A DNA stretch of 64,000 bases, taken from contig JAMSLZ010000015.1 in NCBI GenBank assembly GCA_026027325.1, positions 532,001 through 596,000 on the forward strand, read 5' to 3'. A program made the translations under genes and the position numbers. The notes beneath the pieces were generated by a model. The model worked only from the letters and a program-made list of their open reading frames with translations. It did not search any database and was not told where the DNA came from. Shown piece after piece: positions 1 to 11,340 of this stretch. Within the stretch, counting starts at the first letter, position 1. Every line of letters begins with the position of its first letter. The DNA is from Actinomucor elegans (lineage: Eukaryota; Mucoromycota; Mucoromycetes; Mucorales; Mucoraceae).

Positions 1-648
1 TTTGTTGCTGCTGTATTTTTTGTTCTTCTAATTGTTGCTGCTTTTGTAAGAGCATTCTATCTACTTCATCCATCACAGTGTCTTCTTTGATTTCAGGAAA
101 AGGTGGAAAATAAGAAGGAATATAGTCTGGTAAAGCATTTTGAGGTGAAGACGAGTCTCCTTCTATCACTGGTGACAAAGAAGGTGAGGGTATATCGTAT
201 TCTTGCACATTGCCAAACTTGTACTCAATTATATCTTCAAAGGTTGGCTTTCCTCCACTAATGACACCTATCATTTGTAAAGCTTTGTTACTTTGAATTG
301 TTTAATGGATACATGATTCTTGCTTTTACCTTGTAAAAGTCGGCCTGGATCTGACTGTGCAGACCAACTTGGCGTAAGTGCTTTGCCGTCCTCTTCAAGC
401 CAACTCTTCAATGTATCGGGATCAATAGAGGCTTCGAGTAATGCTTCCATTAAATCTCGAGCATTACCCATTGTTCTTCCATTTAATTGAGCATATGCCG
501 ATACTGTTGAGCCTAAAAGTTGAATATAGTTGCAAAACACATCAGTAAGGGTGTCGATCGCGTGGCTGCCGGCAGCCTCGAAGCCAGCGCTTTGTATAAC
601 TTGCTGTGTGGCAGTCTTTAATATGGAATAACACACGTTATCCGCCAT
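1..648 (-). CDS. TAF3/TAF8-like TFIID subunit with histone fold (3' end off the window)
   Basis: Two exons are visible: 330..648 and 1..267, separated by a 62-nt intron (268..329, donor AAG|GTAAAAG, acceptor ATAG). Residues 1-80 match a bromodomain-associated (BTP) histone fold, with LTDVFCNYIQLLGSTV and a following LNGRT segment as in TAF3 and TAF8. After the intron comes a proline-rich patch, LPDYIPSYFPPFPEI, resembling the IPSHFPEFPDPHTY segment of TAF8 and the YIPDYLPP segment of TAF3. A Gln-rich coiled tail then runs off the left edge. These proteins pair with TAF10 or TAF9-type histone folds inside TFIID in the nucleus, at RNA polymerase II promoters. SPT7 of SAGA has a related fold and cannot be fully excluded. 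The start is the first ATG in frame. TAF8 versus TAF3 is undecided because the C-terminus, where TAF3 can carry a PHD finger, is missing. Confidence 0.75.
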
Positions 649-1345
649 GTTTGATCAAGACTACTAGGAATGAAAAGAATAAAAAAGTAGCTTTTGGGTT
701 AAAATTTTTAGCTGTAGCTTGTAAAGAGGTGATACAGAAAGTTCTAGGGCCCGCTCTAGAGGTCTAAAAACACTGCATAACGGATCTTCTCAGAGTGGAG
801 CTTCTTTTGCAACTTAGATTTAAGTTAATGGCAGCTCTATTGTAAACAGAGCACTATATGGTAATTAACAGTTACTGCTTTATAATTATGTTTTCAGATA
901 ACCTAATGATAAAGAATATAGTAACATATGATTGATAAAATGCTTCTCCATGGTTAAAGTAAGGTGCAACCATCAATATGTTAGTCCATGGTTGTTAAGC
1001 AGCTCATATCAATCAAGGCACATTACAACACCTAGTTTTAGAGAAGATTTATCATAATGCTGATAGGATCAGACAAGCTGATGACATGTCATGCAATTGA
1101 ATTTACTGATAACTGGACGTTATGCTTAACAAGCTTTCCTTCTTGAAGCCTAAAGATTTTATATCGAGACAAGAATTACATATTCATACATACTTGTAGT
1201 ATGTATAATAGATGCCAAATAAAGAAAGTGTATAAAATCCATTAAAGCAACAACTTCGTTATATAATAGTATTATCTGACAGCTAATAGAAACCATCCAT
1301 AAGCATTATGTACTGAAAAATAAACTAATATATACTGTAATGGAT
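649..1345. other. intergenic region between TAF-like gene start and transporter 3' end
   Basis: This is the upstream region of the TAF-like gene and the 3' side of the MFS transporter. I see AT-rich DNA without a coding-like frame, and no RNA gene. Confidence 0.6.
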
Positions 1346-2975
1346 TTAAAGCTTGGCGAAGGGATTTCTGTTAAGCCTTAGCTTCAGGATAAAGAGAACC
1401 GCTGCGCAAAGCAAGAATGCAACACCAGTAAACATTTTATAAGCGAAGAACGGTTCTGAGTTGACTGCAGATTCAATTGCGCTAGCAATATTGGCGCCAA
1501 ATACTGGAAATGCATTAAAGAAAAGTAACAGCGATAAGCCAGATGGAAGTCTATCCATATCTAAAATACTAGCGGATATAGGCGACATTAAAGAAACATA
1601 CGATCCGCATCCAAAACCATAAGCAGCACTGAAGCCCATCAAAGGACTAAATGAGAATGCAAAGGTCCAGATCAGTAAACAACTGGCAACTGTTATTACA
1701 TGGAAAAGAATATTGGAGTTCAATACACCTATGCGGTCACCTAAAAACCTGTGCACATTGTTTAAACTAGAAGAGTTTTTGTTGGCCTACATACCCTGAA
1801 ACCAAACGACCGAGAAAGTTCATTGCTGAACAGACCGATATCAAAGACGAACCTTGGGAGTCTGACATACCCAAGTAAGTAGCGTATGCTATAATATATT
1901 TGAGGTGTTTAGTTGATGGTTCGCCTTTGAGACATTGTATCTACCTGGAACAAAAAAAGAGGAACAAAATAGCCAAATAGCATAATATCAGATCCAATAC
2001 TGAAAAGAAGGAAATTAGTATTCTTGAGTACGTTAAATTGAATTACTTGAGATAGTTTCTTCTTTTCCTTGAATCGAGGTATTCTTTCTTTAACAAATAT
2101 ACAAGCAATGATATTACAAATGAGACAGATTAAGCCCAAGATACGATAAGTCCAAACATATCCTAAATTTCGATTGAGAGGTGTAACAATGAAAGGCACA
2201 ATGAGGCCGCCTACACCACTGCCACTCGCAACGATACCTAATGCCGTGCCTCTATGCCTGGTAAACCATTGAGGCGTGACTGACAGTACAGTGACGTACA
2301 TACATGAAGCACCCACACCAAATAAGACAGATTGCGTAAGATACAAATGCCAGACCTTATTGAATAAAAATGATTTAGTATACAAAGCAACCATTAGGAC
2401 AATTTTAATTACTTGGATAGCAAATCCTGCCATTTCGAGAGCCAACGTAATAAAGAGAGTGCCAGTAATCATGACAGGTAAAAGGCCATACCTTGCAACA
2501 CACACCTGAACAATGGGGCTGGCGCCATTGACAAAGACCAAAGCCAAGGCCCCAACAAAACTAAGATCAAGAAGAGCTTCTGGGTTGCTAGAAAACATAG
2601 CTTGATGAAAGTAATCTTGCATAACACCTGTTAATGGATGTATTAGCCAGCTGTCCCTTTTTTGTAATCTAAATAATCTACCCCAGCTTGAAACAACGCC
2701 AAAGCTAGTAACTTGCACGCAGAATGCACCTAGCACGACAAGCCAGCCGTATCCTCCATCAGGCCCTTCATCTTTGACAGATGGTAAGAAGCCATTCTCC
2801 AAGTCTATTATAGAACAAATAAATACAATTATCAGTCGGTCTATATTGCCTTTACAATTGTACCTGCTTTGACAGTTGCTTGAGAATGGATGTCCGTGGC
2901 GTCTTCTGTTTGGTTCTTTTCAAAGGATACTAAAGAGATTGAGCGCGTATCTATCGTTTCTTCGGCATGTATCAT
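1346..2975 (-). CDS. MCT/SLC16-like MFS transporter (monocarboxylate permease family), with apparent 1-nt frameshift
   Basis: Exons inferred: 2864..2975, 2682..2804, 2413..2627, 1945..2355, 1795..1888, 1346..1748. The N-terminal cytosolic tail is followed by the family signature GPDGGYGWLVVLGAFC at the first membrane helix, then SWGVMQDYFHQ and about 12 hydrophobic helices, including SVTPQWFTRHRGTALGIVASG (helix 4-5 region). Fungal relatives sit in the plasma membrane or internal membranes, and the substrate cannot be read from sequence. Two introns (2356..2412 and 2628..2681) are multiples of three and can be read through. The exons sum to 1358 nt, one short of a whole number of codons. The fault lies just before the donor at 1944, in a 7-base T run (A run on the plus strand, about 1951-1957). 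One extra base there would join PLF and AYATYLG in the frame expected for the family, with the correct phase for GRLVSGFLGDRIG downstream. Either an assembly indel or a real null allele. Confidence 0.85.
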
Positions 2976-5177
2976 GTCCTTTTTTCTTCTTAGTATGAGG
3001 TTTATGTATCAAAAAAGAAACAAGTAGTGGGAAGATCTGATTTGACATCTTCATGATAACTCGACGTTACACTGAATTTTGTCAATCCGACGAACAATAA
3101 TAAGATTTGATGGAACAAGAGTTCATTCGTTCTAGCTGAAGAAGAATGCGTAGTTTTAAATTCAAAGGTATGACTTTCAATAAAAGAACATAATTGTGCT
3201 TAATTAATCACTACTAGTTCATTAAAGTATAGCTCTATAGAATCATCTGTAAGCCTTTAGATGAATACACAAGTATTAATTCCTAAAGCCGAGAAGAAGG
3301 ACTTTTTTTTATCTCGGGAAATAAATTTCCCTTTATCCGATTTCGTTGAAATTGTTTGCTTCACAAATTCACCATGTATGCATGTAAATAATAATACATA
3401 AAAGTTTCAAGATTCTCCGAAAACATTCAATACCGATATCTATCCTTTTATTGACTTTTTTAAAGCGTCATTCAGTCAATTGAATGTGTTGTCTTATTGT
3501 TGGAGAAGTACCCATCTAATTGGTTTAATAAAGGAGTGTAATGCAAGAACTTTAATAAGGATGCAGTATGTATATGAATGGAATTGTCAGAGTGAGTCAT
3601 TATCTATCAAAGTAGATAGGTGCAAGTTCAAAGTTAATGCACTGTTTGATAAAAAAAATACTTTTTTGTTAGATAGAAGCAATTCAAACCAAAGTTGGTA
3701 TATAACATTGTTGTTACTTTGTGTTGTGTACGTAGGTAGAAAGAAGATTATAATAGAAAAATATCAAAACTGTGGTAAGTCTTTTTATTTCAAAATTAAT
3801 TTTCGAATGATTTTTTCTAATCAGCTAAGAGCTCGTCCTTTTATACTTTTCAGCTTGCTGCGATTGACTAATGATATTGTGAGTATACGTAAGCTAGTAG
3901 CTTGTTGGCTGCGCGGCTTATAGTGACTTGCTGATATTTCAAGATGATGATGATGGCCGACATACTGCGGTGCCATATTGGACTGTAAATAAAGGTAAGC
4001 ATTTTTATCTCGGCATAACACTCGATTAGGAATCCGTCTTTTACTGCTATTTCTTGTTTTATAATAAAGCGTAATAATTATACAGTTGTTCATATTCTGA
4101 ATTTGGGTAATAATGAGTTACATCTTCAAGCTATTCATAAAGATGGGCATATGGCTATCAAAGCCTATACAACCTCTTCTTTACTGATATAATCATGGGG
4201 CGTTTACAATACTTTGAAATCACCTGAAGACAAATATTAGAGCTTTTCACCACTTCACACTAAAATTAACATGAATATAGTTATGTGAAAGAAAGACCAA
4301 GAACTATTTATCACGTACTTAACATGTCTTAAATACTACACAACTGAACATAAATCAGTAATAAAATCAGGTTACTCAATTTGCCTGGCTGTGGTTTATC
4401 TGACTATATCATGCAATCTCCTCAATATTTATTAGCTGGTGAACTAAAGCTCGATAAGAATGAAGAATATTTTAACATGACATTGGTTTGGCTCGAGTGC
4501 TGTCGTTATCAAATTTGTTGAGGAATAGCACTCATTAAACAAATGGTTTTTTAAATTTTTCAATATATAATAACTCAATGTTAAATATTCAACAAAGGCC
4601 TTTTATTTTAATAATATATCTCATCTATTTATTTGCTGTCGCTTTAGTCGGATACTTGTCATAACTGATCATCAGACGAGTCTATACTTCTTCCATCAAG
4701 AGTATAATATTTCTATTAGTAAACATCAATGTATGCATACTGAACCTAGAATGCTTTTCGCAAAATTTACCTAGACACTCTAGGGCGCAATACACACAAA
4801 AGTTAGACAAAGAATAAAGCGAAATTATATGGCGATGTCTAATCATTTGTAGACCTCTCGGTCTAATGTCATATTTGACTGTAGCAGTCTATACTCAAAA
4901 TGAACTATGGGATCGTCTTTTCAGCTGAAATGAAACAGTTACATTATAAGTTTGATCATCCATAATAAACTATATGTGTTTCTGTATCGTATACAAATTC
5001 AAACATTTGCACGCCTTTTCTCAACGGATTTGTTTAATAGTTGTCCCAGTTGTTTATCTTCTTTCAAAGATAGACTGATGAATAGCTATCTATACGGATT
5101 CCTAGTCGTATTTTACAACGTGTAATGGCAATGGTATAATAGCTATATGTCACTGATAAATAATACTGTTGGTTTTA
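2976..5177. other. intergenic region; one degenerate repeat copy
   Basis: Promoter side of the transporter and 3' side of the Zrg17-like gene. Open frames at 3480..3923 (+) and 3821..4093 (-) overlap each other, lack domain signals and have AT-driven composition, so I do not call them. A minus-strand copy of the window's dispersed repeat lies at about 4838-4910. Confidence 0.6.
4838..4910 (-). repeat. dispersed repeat copy (minus orientation)
   Basis: Read on the minus strand this carries a TTTTGAGTATAGACTGCTA-like lead, then GACATTAGACCGAGAG and a short tail ending near GATTAGACAT. It shares the lead and core with the copies at 18.7, 20.0, 36.4, 43.6 and 55.7 kb. No coding potential. Unit borders are approximate. 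Confidence 0.45.
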
Positions 5178-7046
5178 TTATTGCATTTTGGTCACACTGA
5201 TGGTCAATTCACCACCATTTTCTCTGATCAAAGGCTCCATAATATCAAAACTGGCATCAATAACAGTATCCTCCTCAGCTTCAGGTCTCACACCAATTTC
5301 AAGCGTACCAATGAATTTACCATAAGCATTTTGCCAAAAGTGAACTTTATCGATAGAAACGACATGAGGTACTTGTTGACGGATGAGACGAACGCTATGG
5401 TCGACGCTATGAACCATAGGATCAGGCATGGTCTGTAACAATACTCTGGCCAATGCAGCTGCAGTGGGTCCACCCAAGTAAAGCATTAACGCCGATTCTG
5501 CAAAAGCCAAGAATTTGTCAAACGTTGGTGAAGTGATACCAAACAATTGTACGATGAATACAATAGATCCAGTGCTAACAATGGATAAAGAATATACGTT
5601 TTTCAGGAGTGACTGGATCAAGTGATTACTGTTCATGTTAGATAGTCCTTTGATATCGTGATAAGAATATTCTTGATGGGTAGCAGGCAGCTTTTTGATA
5701 ACTGAGAGTGTATGTTGGTTTGGTGTTTCATTTTTTTAAAAAAGAAAGAGTTACTTACGGTTAACCAAGTTTTCATGATTCTTTAACGCGACGTTGGAAG
5801 CAACTGAAGCTCCAATGGATACTAATAACATGAATAGTAAACCAAATGGAAAAGCGCTGTGATATATAAATATATTAGTTTTATAAAGAAAGAAGGGATA
5901 TCTTCATTGAATACCTCTTTCCATGATGATCGCCTTCATGATGGGTTTCCAATAGTAAATGTTCTAGTGATTCTTTTGTAGTAAACATGGTGCCAAACAG
6001 CAAGAAAATAGTATTGCCAAGTGCAAACACAATTTCGAACCGTCGAGAACTACACATTTCTTCTAGTTAGATCTTGGTCAACTTGTTATTTAATGTACTT
6101 ACCCAAAAGGTCTTTTGGTACAAGTAGCTGTAAAAGCAGGATTAAGATGAAGTACACTTGAAACAAACGTGTTTAATGTTCCAAATGCATCAAACAAAAC
6201 TAGATAAGAATATCCAACAATCGCTGTAAAAAAAAGAAAGCAATTAGTTTTCCTCTCAATAAAAGTCCAACCTCTATTCATCTGACTTTACCTAGACTTT
6301 CTCTAGCAGCTCCCATAAACCATAAAATCATGCCAATACCAATATGGCCCAAGAAACAAGTGAAAAGAGCCTTTTGAGAGGGTGCTAATGACGCAAAGAT
6401 TGTGGCATAGGATGGTAAAGGCTGGGTATAGACTTGTGGGAAGCTGGTATGGCTATGGCTATGACCATGCCCATGCCCATGGTGGTGATCATGTCCGTGG
6501 TGATCGTGTCCGTGGTGATCGTGTCCGTGGTGATCGTGTCCATGGTGATCGTGTCCATGGTGATCGTGTCCATGGTGATCGTGTCCGTGGTTATCATGCC
6601 CATGGTGATCATTGCAAAGGGGGCCGTGGTTGTGAGCCGCATGGTTATCCTGCCCATGATAATGCTGATGACCATGACCTTGTTCTACTTGTCCTTGCTG
6701 ATGAATATGACCATTTTGCTGAACTGCTGGTTGATATGGATTCACAGTAGCTGTATGATGATGAATCTCTTGCTGAACAGGAGGAATATGACTCTATAAA
6801 CAAGATGTTAATTTTCCCTTGTTGAATCATTAGGCAATTAATTACGTGATCATGGTCATGTTGCTCAGTTACAGTTTTGGAAAAGGATCTCGTAACGTGG
6901 ATGGGAGCATTATTTTGAATGGCTAAACCACTACGAGGAAGAATCGGTTTGCTGACACCCACTTGCAAACCATCTACAGATTGCTGTTGTTGGTTTAATA
7001 ATGGAGACTGAGGTCTTCTTTTCGTGAACTGCCTAGTTTGATGCAT
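5178..7046 (-). CDS. Zrg17-like CDF-family protein (ER/Golgi zinc transport partner)
   Basis: Exons: 6846..7046, 6292..6793, 6103..6223, 5915..6049, 5759..5856, 5178..5701; 526 aa, phases consistent. The start is ATG 7046. Order: a basic Gln/Ser N-tail; a His-rich cytosolic stretch with tandem DHHGH units (about residues 110-155); then six predicted membrane helices (LFTCFLGHIGIGMILWFMG; IVGYSYLVLFDAFGTL; FEIVFALGNTIFLLFG; GLLFMLLVSIGASVAS; SIVSTGSIVFIVQLFG; a last one near LMLYLGGPTAAALAR) and a CDF-type C-terminal domain ending in TISVTKMQ. Zrg17 (Cis4 partner in fission yeast) works with Msc2 to bring zinc into the ER/Golgi. The canonical HxxxD pairs of transport-active CDF proteins are not visible in the second and fifth helices, as in ZnT6/Zrg17, which suggests a structural partner rather than a pump by itself. 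Confidence 0.75.
6478..6610 (-). repeat. 15-bp coding minisatellite encoding DHHGH units
   Basis: About seven tandem copies of a 15-bp unit (plus strand CATGGTGATCGTGTC with C/T variation at one position) lie inside exon 2 of the Zrg17-like gene, each encoding Asp-His-His-Gly-His. The unit is in frame, so copy-number change alters loop length without a frameshift. Confidence 0.9.
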
Positions 7047-8551
7047 TTTGCCACAAAGGATGAAAGAAGGCAATATTAAATATACCCCACTTTAATTGAT
7101 ACGTTCGGATAGAGCCAAAGCCTGCAGTTACCGCTATTAATAGATGTGCTGAGGGTGAAATTCAGGTACGGACGCCAGCCAATGTGAACAGCATTGACTG
7201 TACACCCTGTTGGACAAGAAAGCGGTGATTCAGCAGTGATTAGGAACGAAATATATGCTGTAATATCAATCAACCGAAGTACATAAGCTTCATTAGTTTA
7301 CTTAATTAGACTGTAGTCAGTCTGGGAGACCTTTATTCAGGTTAATACTGAAAATATTGGTAGTTACAGATATCACAAATAAAAAATATTGAAACCAAAA
7401 TGAAAGGATGTGCAGATGAAGCAGCTCATTTTAAGCCTAAACTGCTAATTTAACGGAGATCCGCAAAGATTTTATGTGTTAATGAATGTACTGTAAAAAT
7501 TTTACAAGTCGCAGACTTAATAAATTTCTAAAAAAAAAAAAATGGAAATTTTAACATAAATAACTATGATTTCAATTCAATTTATAAAGAATGAATAATT
7601 AGAAAGAAGCATACTGCATCAGGAGGTAAAAACGTCGTCTCTTTGGAATGGTTTAATGCTTTTGCACATTAGGATATCAGTTCGTAATTGTATTCGTCCA
7701 AAAGAACACGTTTAGGTCTAATATATCCCCCGAGATTCAAAGCCAGCATATCGTGAGTAGTTGCTGATTGAAACAAGATTTTATGATGCATTCAGTCAAG
7801 TTTACTCAGGTATATTCTAATGAGTAGGTTACAAAGTATAGAAACTTGAAGAGCACACTATTATTAAAGAGTGCTTTACGGACATATGTCAATAGTAAAT
7901 GGGGCTACATAGTAGATTGTTACTGCAACAACAACAATACCATTATAGAAGCATTATACAATGTTTCAAATAGTCACTAACCAATTGCGCCAACCTTTGT
8001 TCATAGTGCGGTTATCTACAACCTGTCAGATGCTTTTGAATCGGCAAATATGTCTTGAACGAATAGTGGCAATACATTCCTACTTTTAGTTTTGTACGTT
8101 GCTCTGTTATCTATTGCTAACACTGATAACCTTGTCAGATGAAAGGTTTATTGTGATTTGTACTTGATCTTGACAGTCCTTTTTTTATTATTCCAAGAAT
8201 AATACATTACCAATCGGATACATTGCAAAAAGATCAACGCAGTGGGTCTTTCGTTTATGACTAAGCAATACAGTGATCAGTATATGTGATCCTTTTATCT
8301 ATATAAGCTCATAATCAACCATTCTTTCGGTGCAGCTAGGCTACTGATGAAAACATTATCTTTCATTGGCACAGTATTGCGCAAAATCAGCCCAGTGATT
8401 TTCTATCGAATATTCCATTGAGATAGCTAAAAGGTATAATGACTAAAAGCGAGGAGTCACACGAATGAAGGATCGCAGTAACTGAGGTTTGCGTATAAAT
8501 AATTGGCTATTTTGACAATTTTCACTTTTACTACCTTACTCCAAGAAACAA
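7047..8551. other. intergenic region with one weak repeat copy
   Basis: Divergent promoter space between the Zrg17-like gene and the amidotransferase-like gene. A diverged copy of the dispersed repeat (GATGAAGCAGCTCATTTTAA lead, then AACGGAGATCCGCAAAGAT) lies at about 7410-7475. The open frame at 7076..7273 has no support. Confidence 0.5.
8494..8501 (+). promoter_or_regulatory. TATA box of the amidotransferase-like gene
   Basis: TATAAATA lies 51 bp upstream of the ATG at 8552, a plausible core-promoter position. No transcription start data were available. Confidence 0.5.
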
Positions 8552-9396
8552 ATGACTATTACCAATTTGCATTTCGCTTTACTTAAAAATGACACACCAT
8601 TGCCTGATGTCGTGAAAAATGCTGGTGATTATGGCGCACAATTCGCAACTATCTTCAAAAAAGCCGCCGATAGTAAGAAACTCACTATTACCTGGGATGT
8701 TTTTGACGTTGTGAACGAACAAGCATATCCCTCATTCAAAGACGTTGAAAATGGAAAATACCATGCCATTGTCCTGACTGGTTCCAAGTACAATGCTCAT
8801 GACAATGATCCTTGGATTCTGAAGTTAGTTGAGTTTAATCGTATAATAATGAACGAGTATGCAGACAAAGTGAAATTAGTGGGTATTTGCTTTGGTCATC
8901 AAATTATTTTGCGAGCTGCTGGCGGCATCACTGGAAGAAATGAAGCAGGCTGGGAGGTAAAATTATTAGGCGTCACTTTTTTTTTCAAGAATAAATATGT
9001 TAACTAAAACTGCTTTAGGTCGGCTGGACCAAGGTTCAATTGAATGATGAAGGCAAGCAGATCCTCAAGACAGATAAGGATTTTATTAGAATATACCAGT
9101 TCCATCAAGATCATGTATCGGTTGTACCTAAAGGCTTCAAGAACTTGGCTTTCACAGAGGGAAATACGCCCAATCATATCACTGTCTCAGAAAACGGTCA
9201 ATGTATTACAATTCAAGGTCATCCAGAATTTGAAAAAGAAACTATAACTACCATGATTACAGTCAGAAAAATCACAGGTATATTAGAGAAGGACTTTGCT
9301 AATAGGTGTCTTGAGACTTTGGCATCAGAGCCTCTAGAAATGGAAGACGTTTGGTTTACAGAGAGAGTATTAGATTTTATACTTGGACAACTGTAA
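8552..9396 (+). CDS. class I glutamine amidotransferase-like protein (GATase1)
   Basis: Exons 8552..8956 and 9019..9396 with a 62-nt GT-AG intron; 260 aa. It has the class I GATase fold: VLTGSKYNAHD (oxyanion-strand loop), the nucleophile elbow LVGICFGHQI with catalytic Cys near residue 116, QFHQDHV, and the His-Glu end of the triad in IQGHPEFEKE. Free-standing relatives include the yeast YLR126C-type and plant gamma-glutamyl peptidase-like proteins, which use the Cys-His-Glu triad on glutamine or gamma-glutamyl compounds. There is no fused synthetase domain, so it is not GMP synthase or CTP synthase. No signal peptide, so probably cytosolic. The exact substrate is unknown. Confidence 0.85.
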
Positions 9397-11339
9397 TATG
9401 CAAATAATAAACGATGCCTGAGACTTTTTTAGGAGAATTGAAAACAACGGATAATCATTTTATTGCTGCAATACTTTGGCCAGCTGTGTTTTAACTGAAT
9501 TTTTCATAATGTATTCTATTATCGTCATGAATTGCAACCTAAGCAATAATTAAACGAGATGTAACCTTGATTTTCAGAAAATATGTAGCTCAAGTTATAG
9601 TATTTTCGATGAATACATTGAAATAACAATATATCCAGTGAAATGGGTCCTGCAAAACTTGAATAATACCGCATGATAAGTATCTTGAGCATGATCTGTA
9701 TCTTCAATAATACGATATATATACTCTAAATCGGTCGAAAGAGAATTCAATTCTCTCCAAGTTACATGAAGCATCCATGGCTTATATTGGAATCCGTTAT
9801 CATCACAGGTCATTAATTAAATATGAAAAGGCATATCAGTTATATATCAGTTAGAAATCTGTAAAAGATATTGCGTTGCACTCATCGTAGTATTGCTAAA
9901 CAAAGGTTCCAATTTATTCAGTATCTTGTCTTGAAAATAACATATTAAAGCAGTTCTAAAATTCGACCAGGATTTAATGAGATATGCGAGTGTCACTTGG
10001 TGCCGATATACTGTTTTACACTTATGAATACTACAGTTTGTCGATTAAGTGCTAATGTGGCCTTGATGAGAGATAATAATTTTTTTTTAAAAAAATTAAC
10101 TGACAGGTTATCACTAATGGCAAAAACTGTATACAATTGAGAAAAAAGATACATAAAAGCGCTGCTATAACTTACGTAATAGCATCTGGTATTGACTTGA
10201 TGGTAAGGCATTCTTTTATAATCCAAATTTACTTCTTGCAACAGTTTAATGAATACATTGAAGCTTTTTGTTTATTGTATAAAAGTGAATAGAGGGATAA
10301 ATTTATCAGTAACCCAATAATAGAATCAAGCGCAAGGTCTTTACACCATCCCCTATTCGCTTTTATACAATAACCAAAGCATCAATAAGTTATCTGAGCT
10401 TTATAAAAAAAAATTGGATTATTAGCCATGTCTTGAAAAAACAGATGCGAAAAAAGGTATCTCCATGATGAACTTGGTTATTTTTTTATTGATAGCCAGT
10501 TATTGAATAAACAATATCAACCTTAGGGTTTAAATAGAATTATAGAAGCCAGACAAAACAATTACTGATAAATAAAAAAAGTTTTGATAGAACGTATGGA
10601 TAATAAAAAGGCACAGCTACTGTTTAACTCATCAGATGAAAGTTTAAATTTTTAGATCCAACAAATGCATAATATCCCAGCTGATGACTAGTAGATGTTC
10701 AAAATGAAGTACTGCATTTACTGGCCCCTCCCTCTCTTTTTTTTTTTGGCTGACTGAAGTATATGTAGTACATTACATTTTAAACACCCACTGTAAACTA
10801 CATGTATTCTAAGCACACTCATTTAATGAGCTATAGATCTCTTGCTCTATACTGGTCAAATGCTGCATCTGTCAAGTTATCCATGCTCTTTTTTTTTCTA
10901 TTAAAAAAAGTTTATATACTGATTTATGTAGAACAAGAAGTCTCGATCGAGAGGCAGGTGTAAATTTAAAAGATATGACGAAAATTAATAGTTATATAAG
11001 AAAAGCTAAACTAAGCTAATTGCAAATATTACAGAAGAGAATGAAATCGATCTTCATGGATACGTTAACTGATATCCTTGCTGCTAAAAAAAAAGCTATT
11101 CAAGTTCATAACTTGTTAATATTAGTGTGACACATTTATATGATATCCCGATAAATTTACAACAAACGGATCATTCCAGAACCTGTTTCATGCGAACATT
11201 TCCATTGGGCGCCCATTGAGACTGATTTGAACCCAATTGCATAAGGTTGGTGGATGTAGTGCGACTCTCGTATACACAAGTGTTTGTTTCGAATGTATGC
11301 ACACACACACACTCTCTCTCTCTGAATTTCTTTTTTACA
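9397..11339. other. intergenic region with inverted repeat and coding-like fragments
   Basis: Minus-strand open patches at 9595..9813 and about 10190..10260 look coding in places. The second holds LLQEVNLDYKRMPYHQVN followed by a good GTAAGT donor, faintly like the YHN..H entry of cyclic-nucleotide phosphodiesterases, but no complete gene can be joined. An imperfect inverted repeat lies at 10262-10380, and a short CA/CT microsatellite at about 11299-11324. Confidence 0.4.
10262..10380. repeat. imperfect inverted repeat with TATAAAAG in both arms
   Basis: The left arm (10262-10298) and the right arm (10347-10380, read on the minus strand) both contain TTATTGTATAAAAG, then GAATAG and a G-rich end, with few mismatches and a spacer of about 50 bp. 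It could fold as a hairpin or be a small MITE-like relic. It also places a TATA-like box on each strand. Confidence 0.6.
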
Positions 11340-11340
11340 A

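Noticed and set aside
3940..4010. Possible C/D snoRNA because of GATGATGATGA
   Set aside because: No D box (CTGA) at a proper distance downstream and no terminal stem.
3480..4093. Overlapping ORFs on both strands
   Set aside because: No domain, AT-driven composition and mutual overlap; no promoter or splice support.
6478..6610. Short regular repeats considered as a CRISPR-like array
   Set aside because: Units are directly adjacent without spacers, code for DHHGH in frame, and the organism is a eukaryote.
6382..6799. Plus-strand and alternate-frame ORFs over the His-rich repeat
   Set aside because: They are shadows of the tandem 15-bp repeat; only the minus frame joins to the CDF exons in phase.
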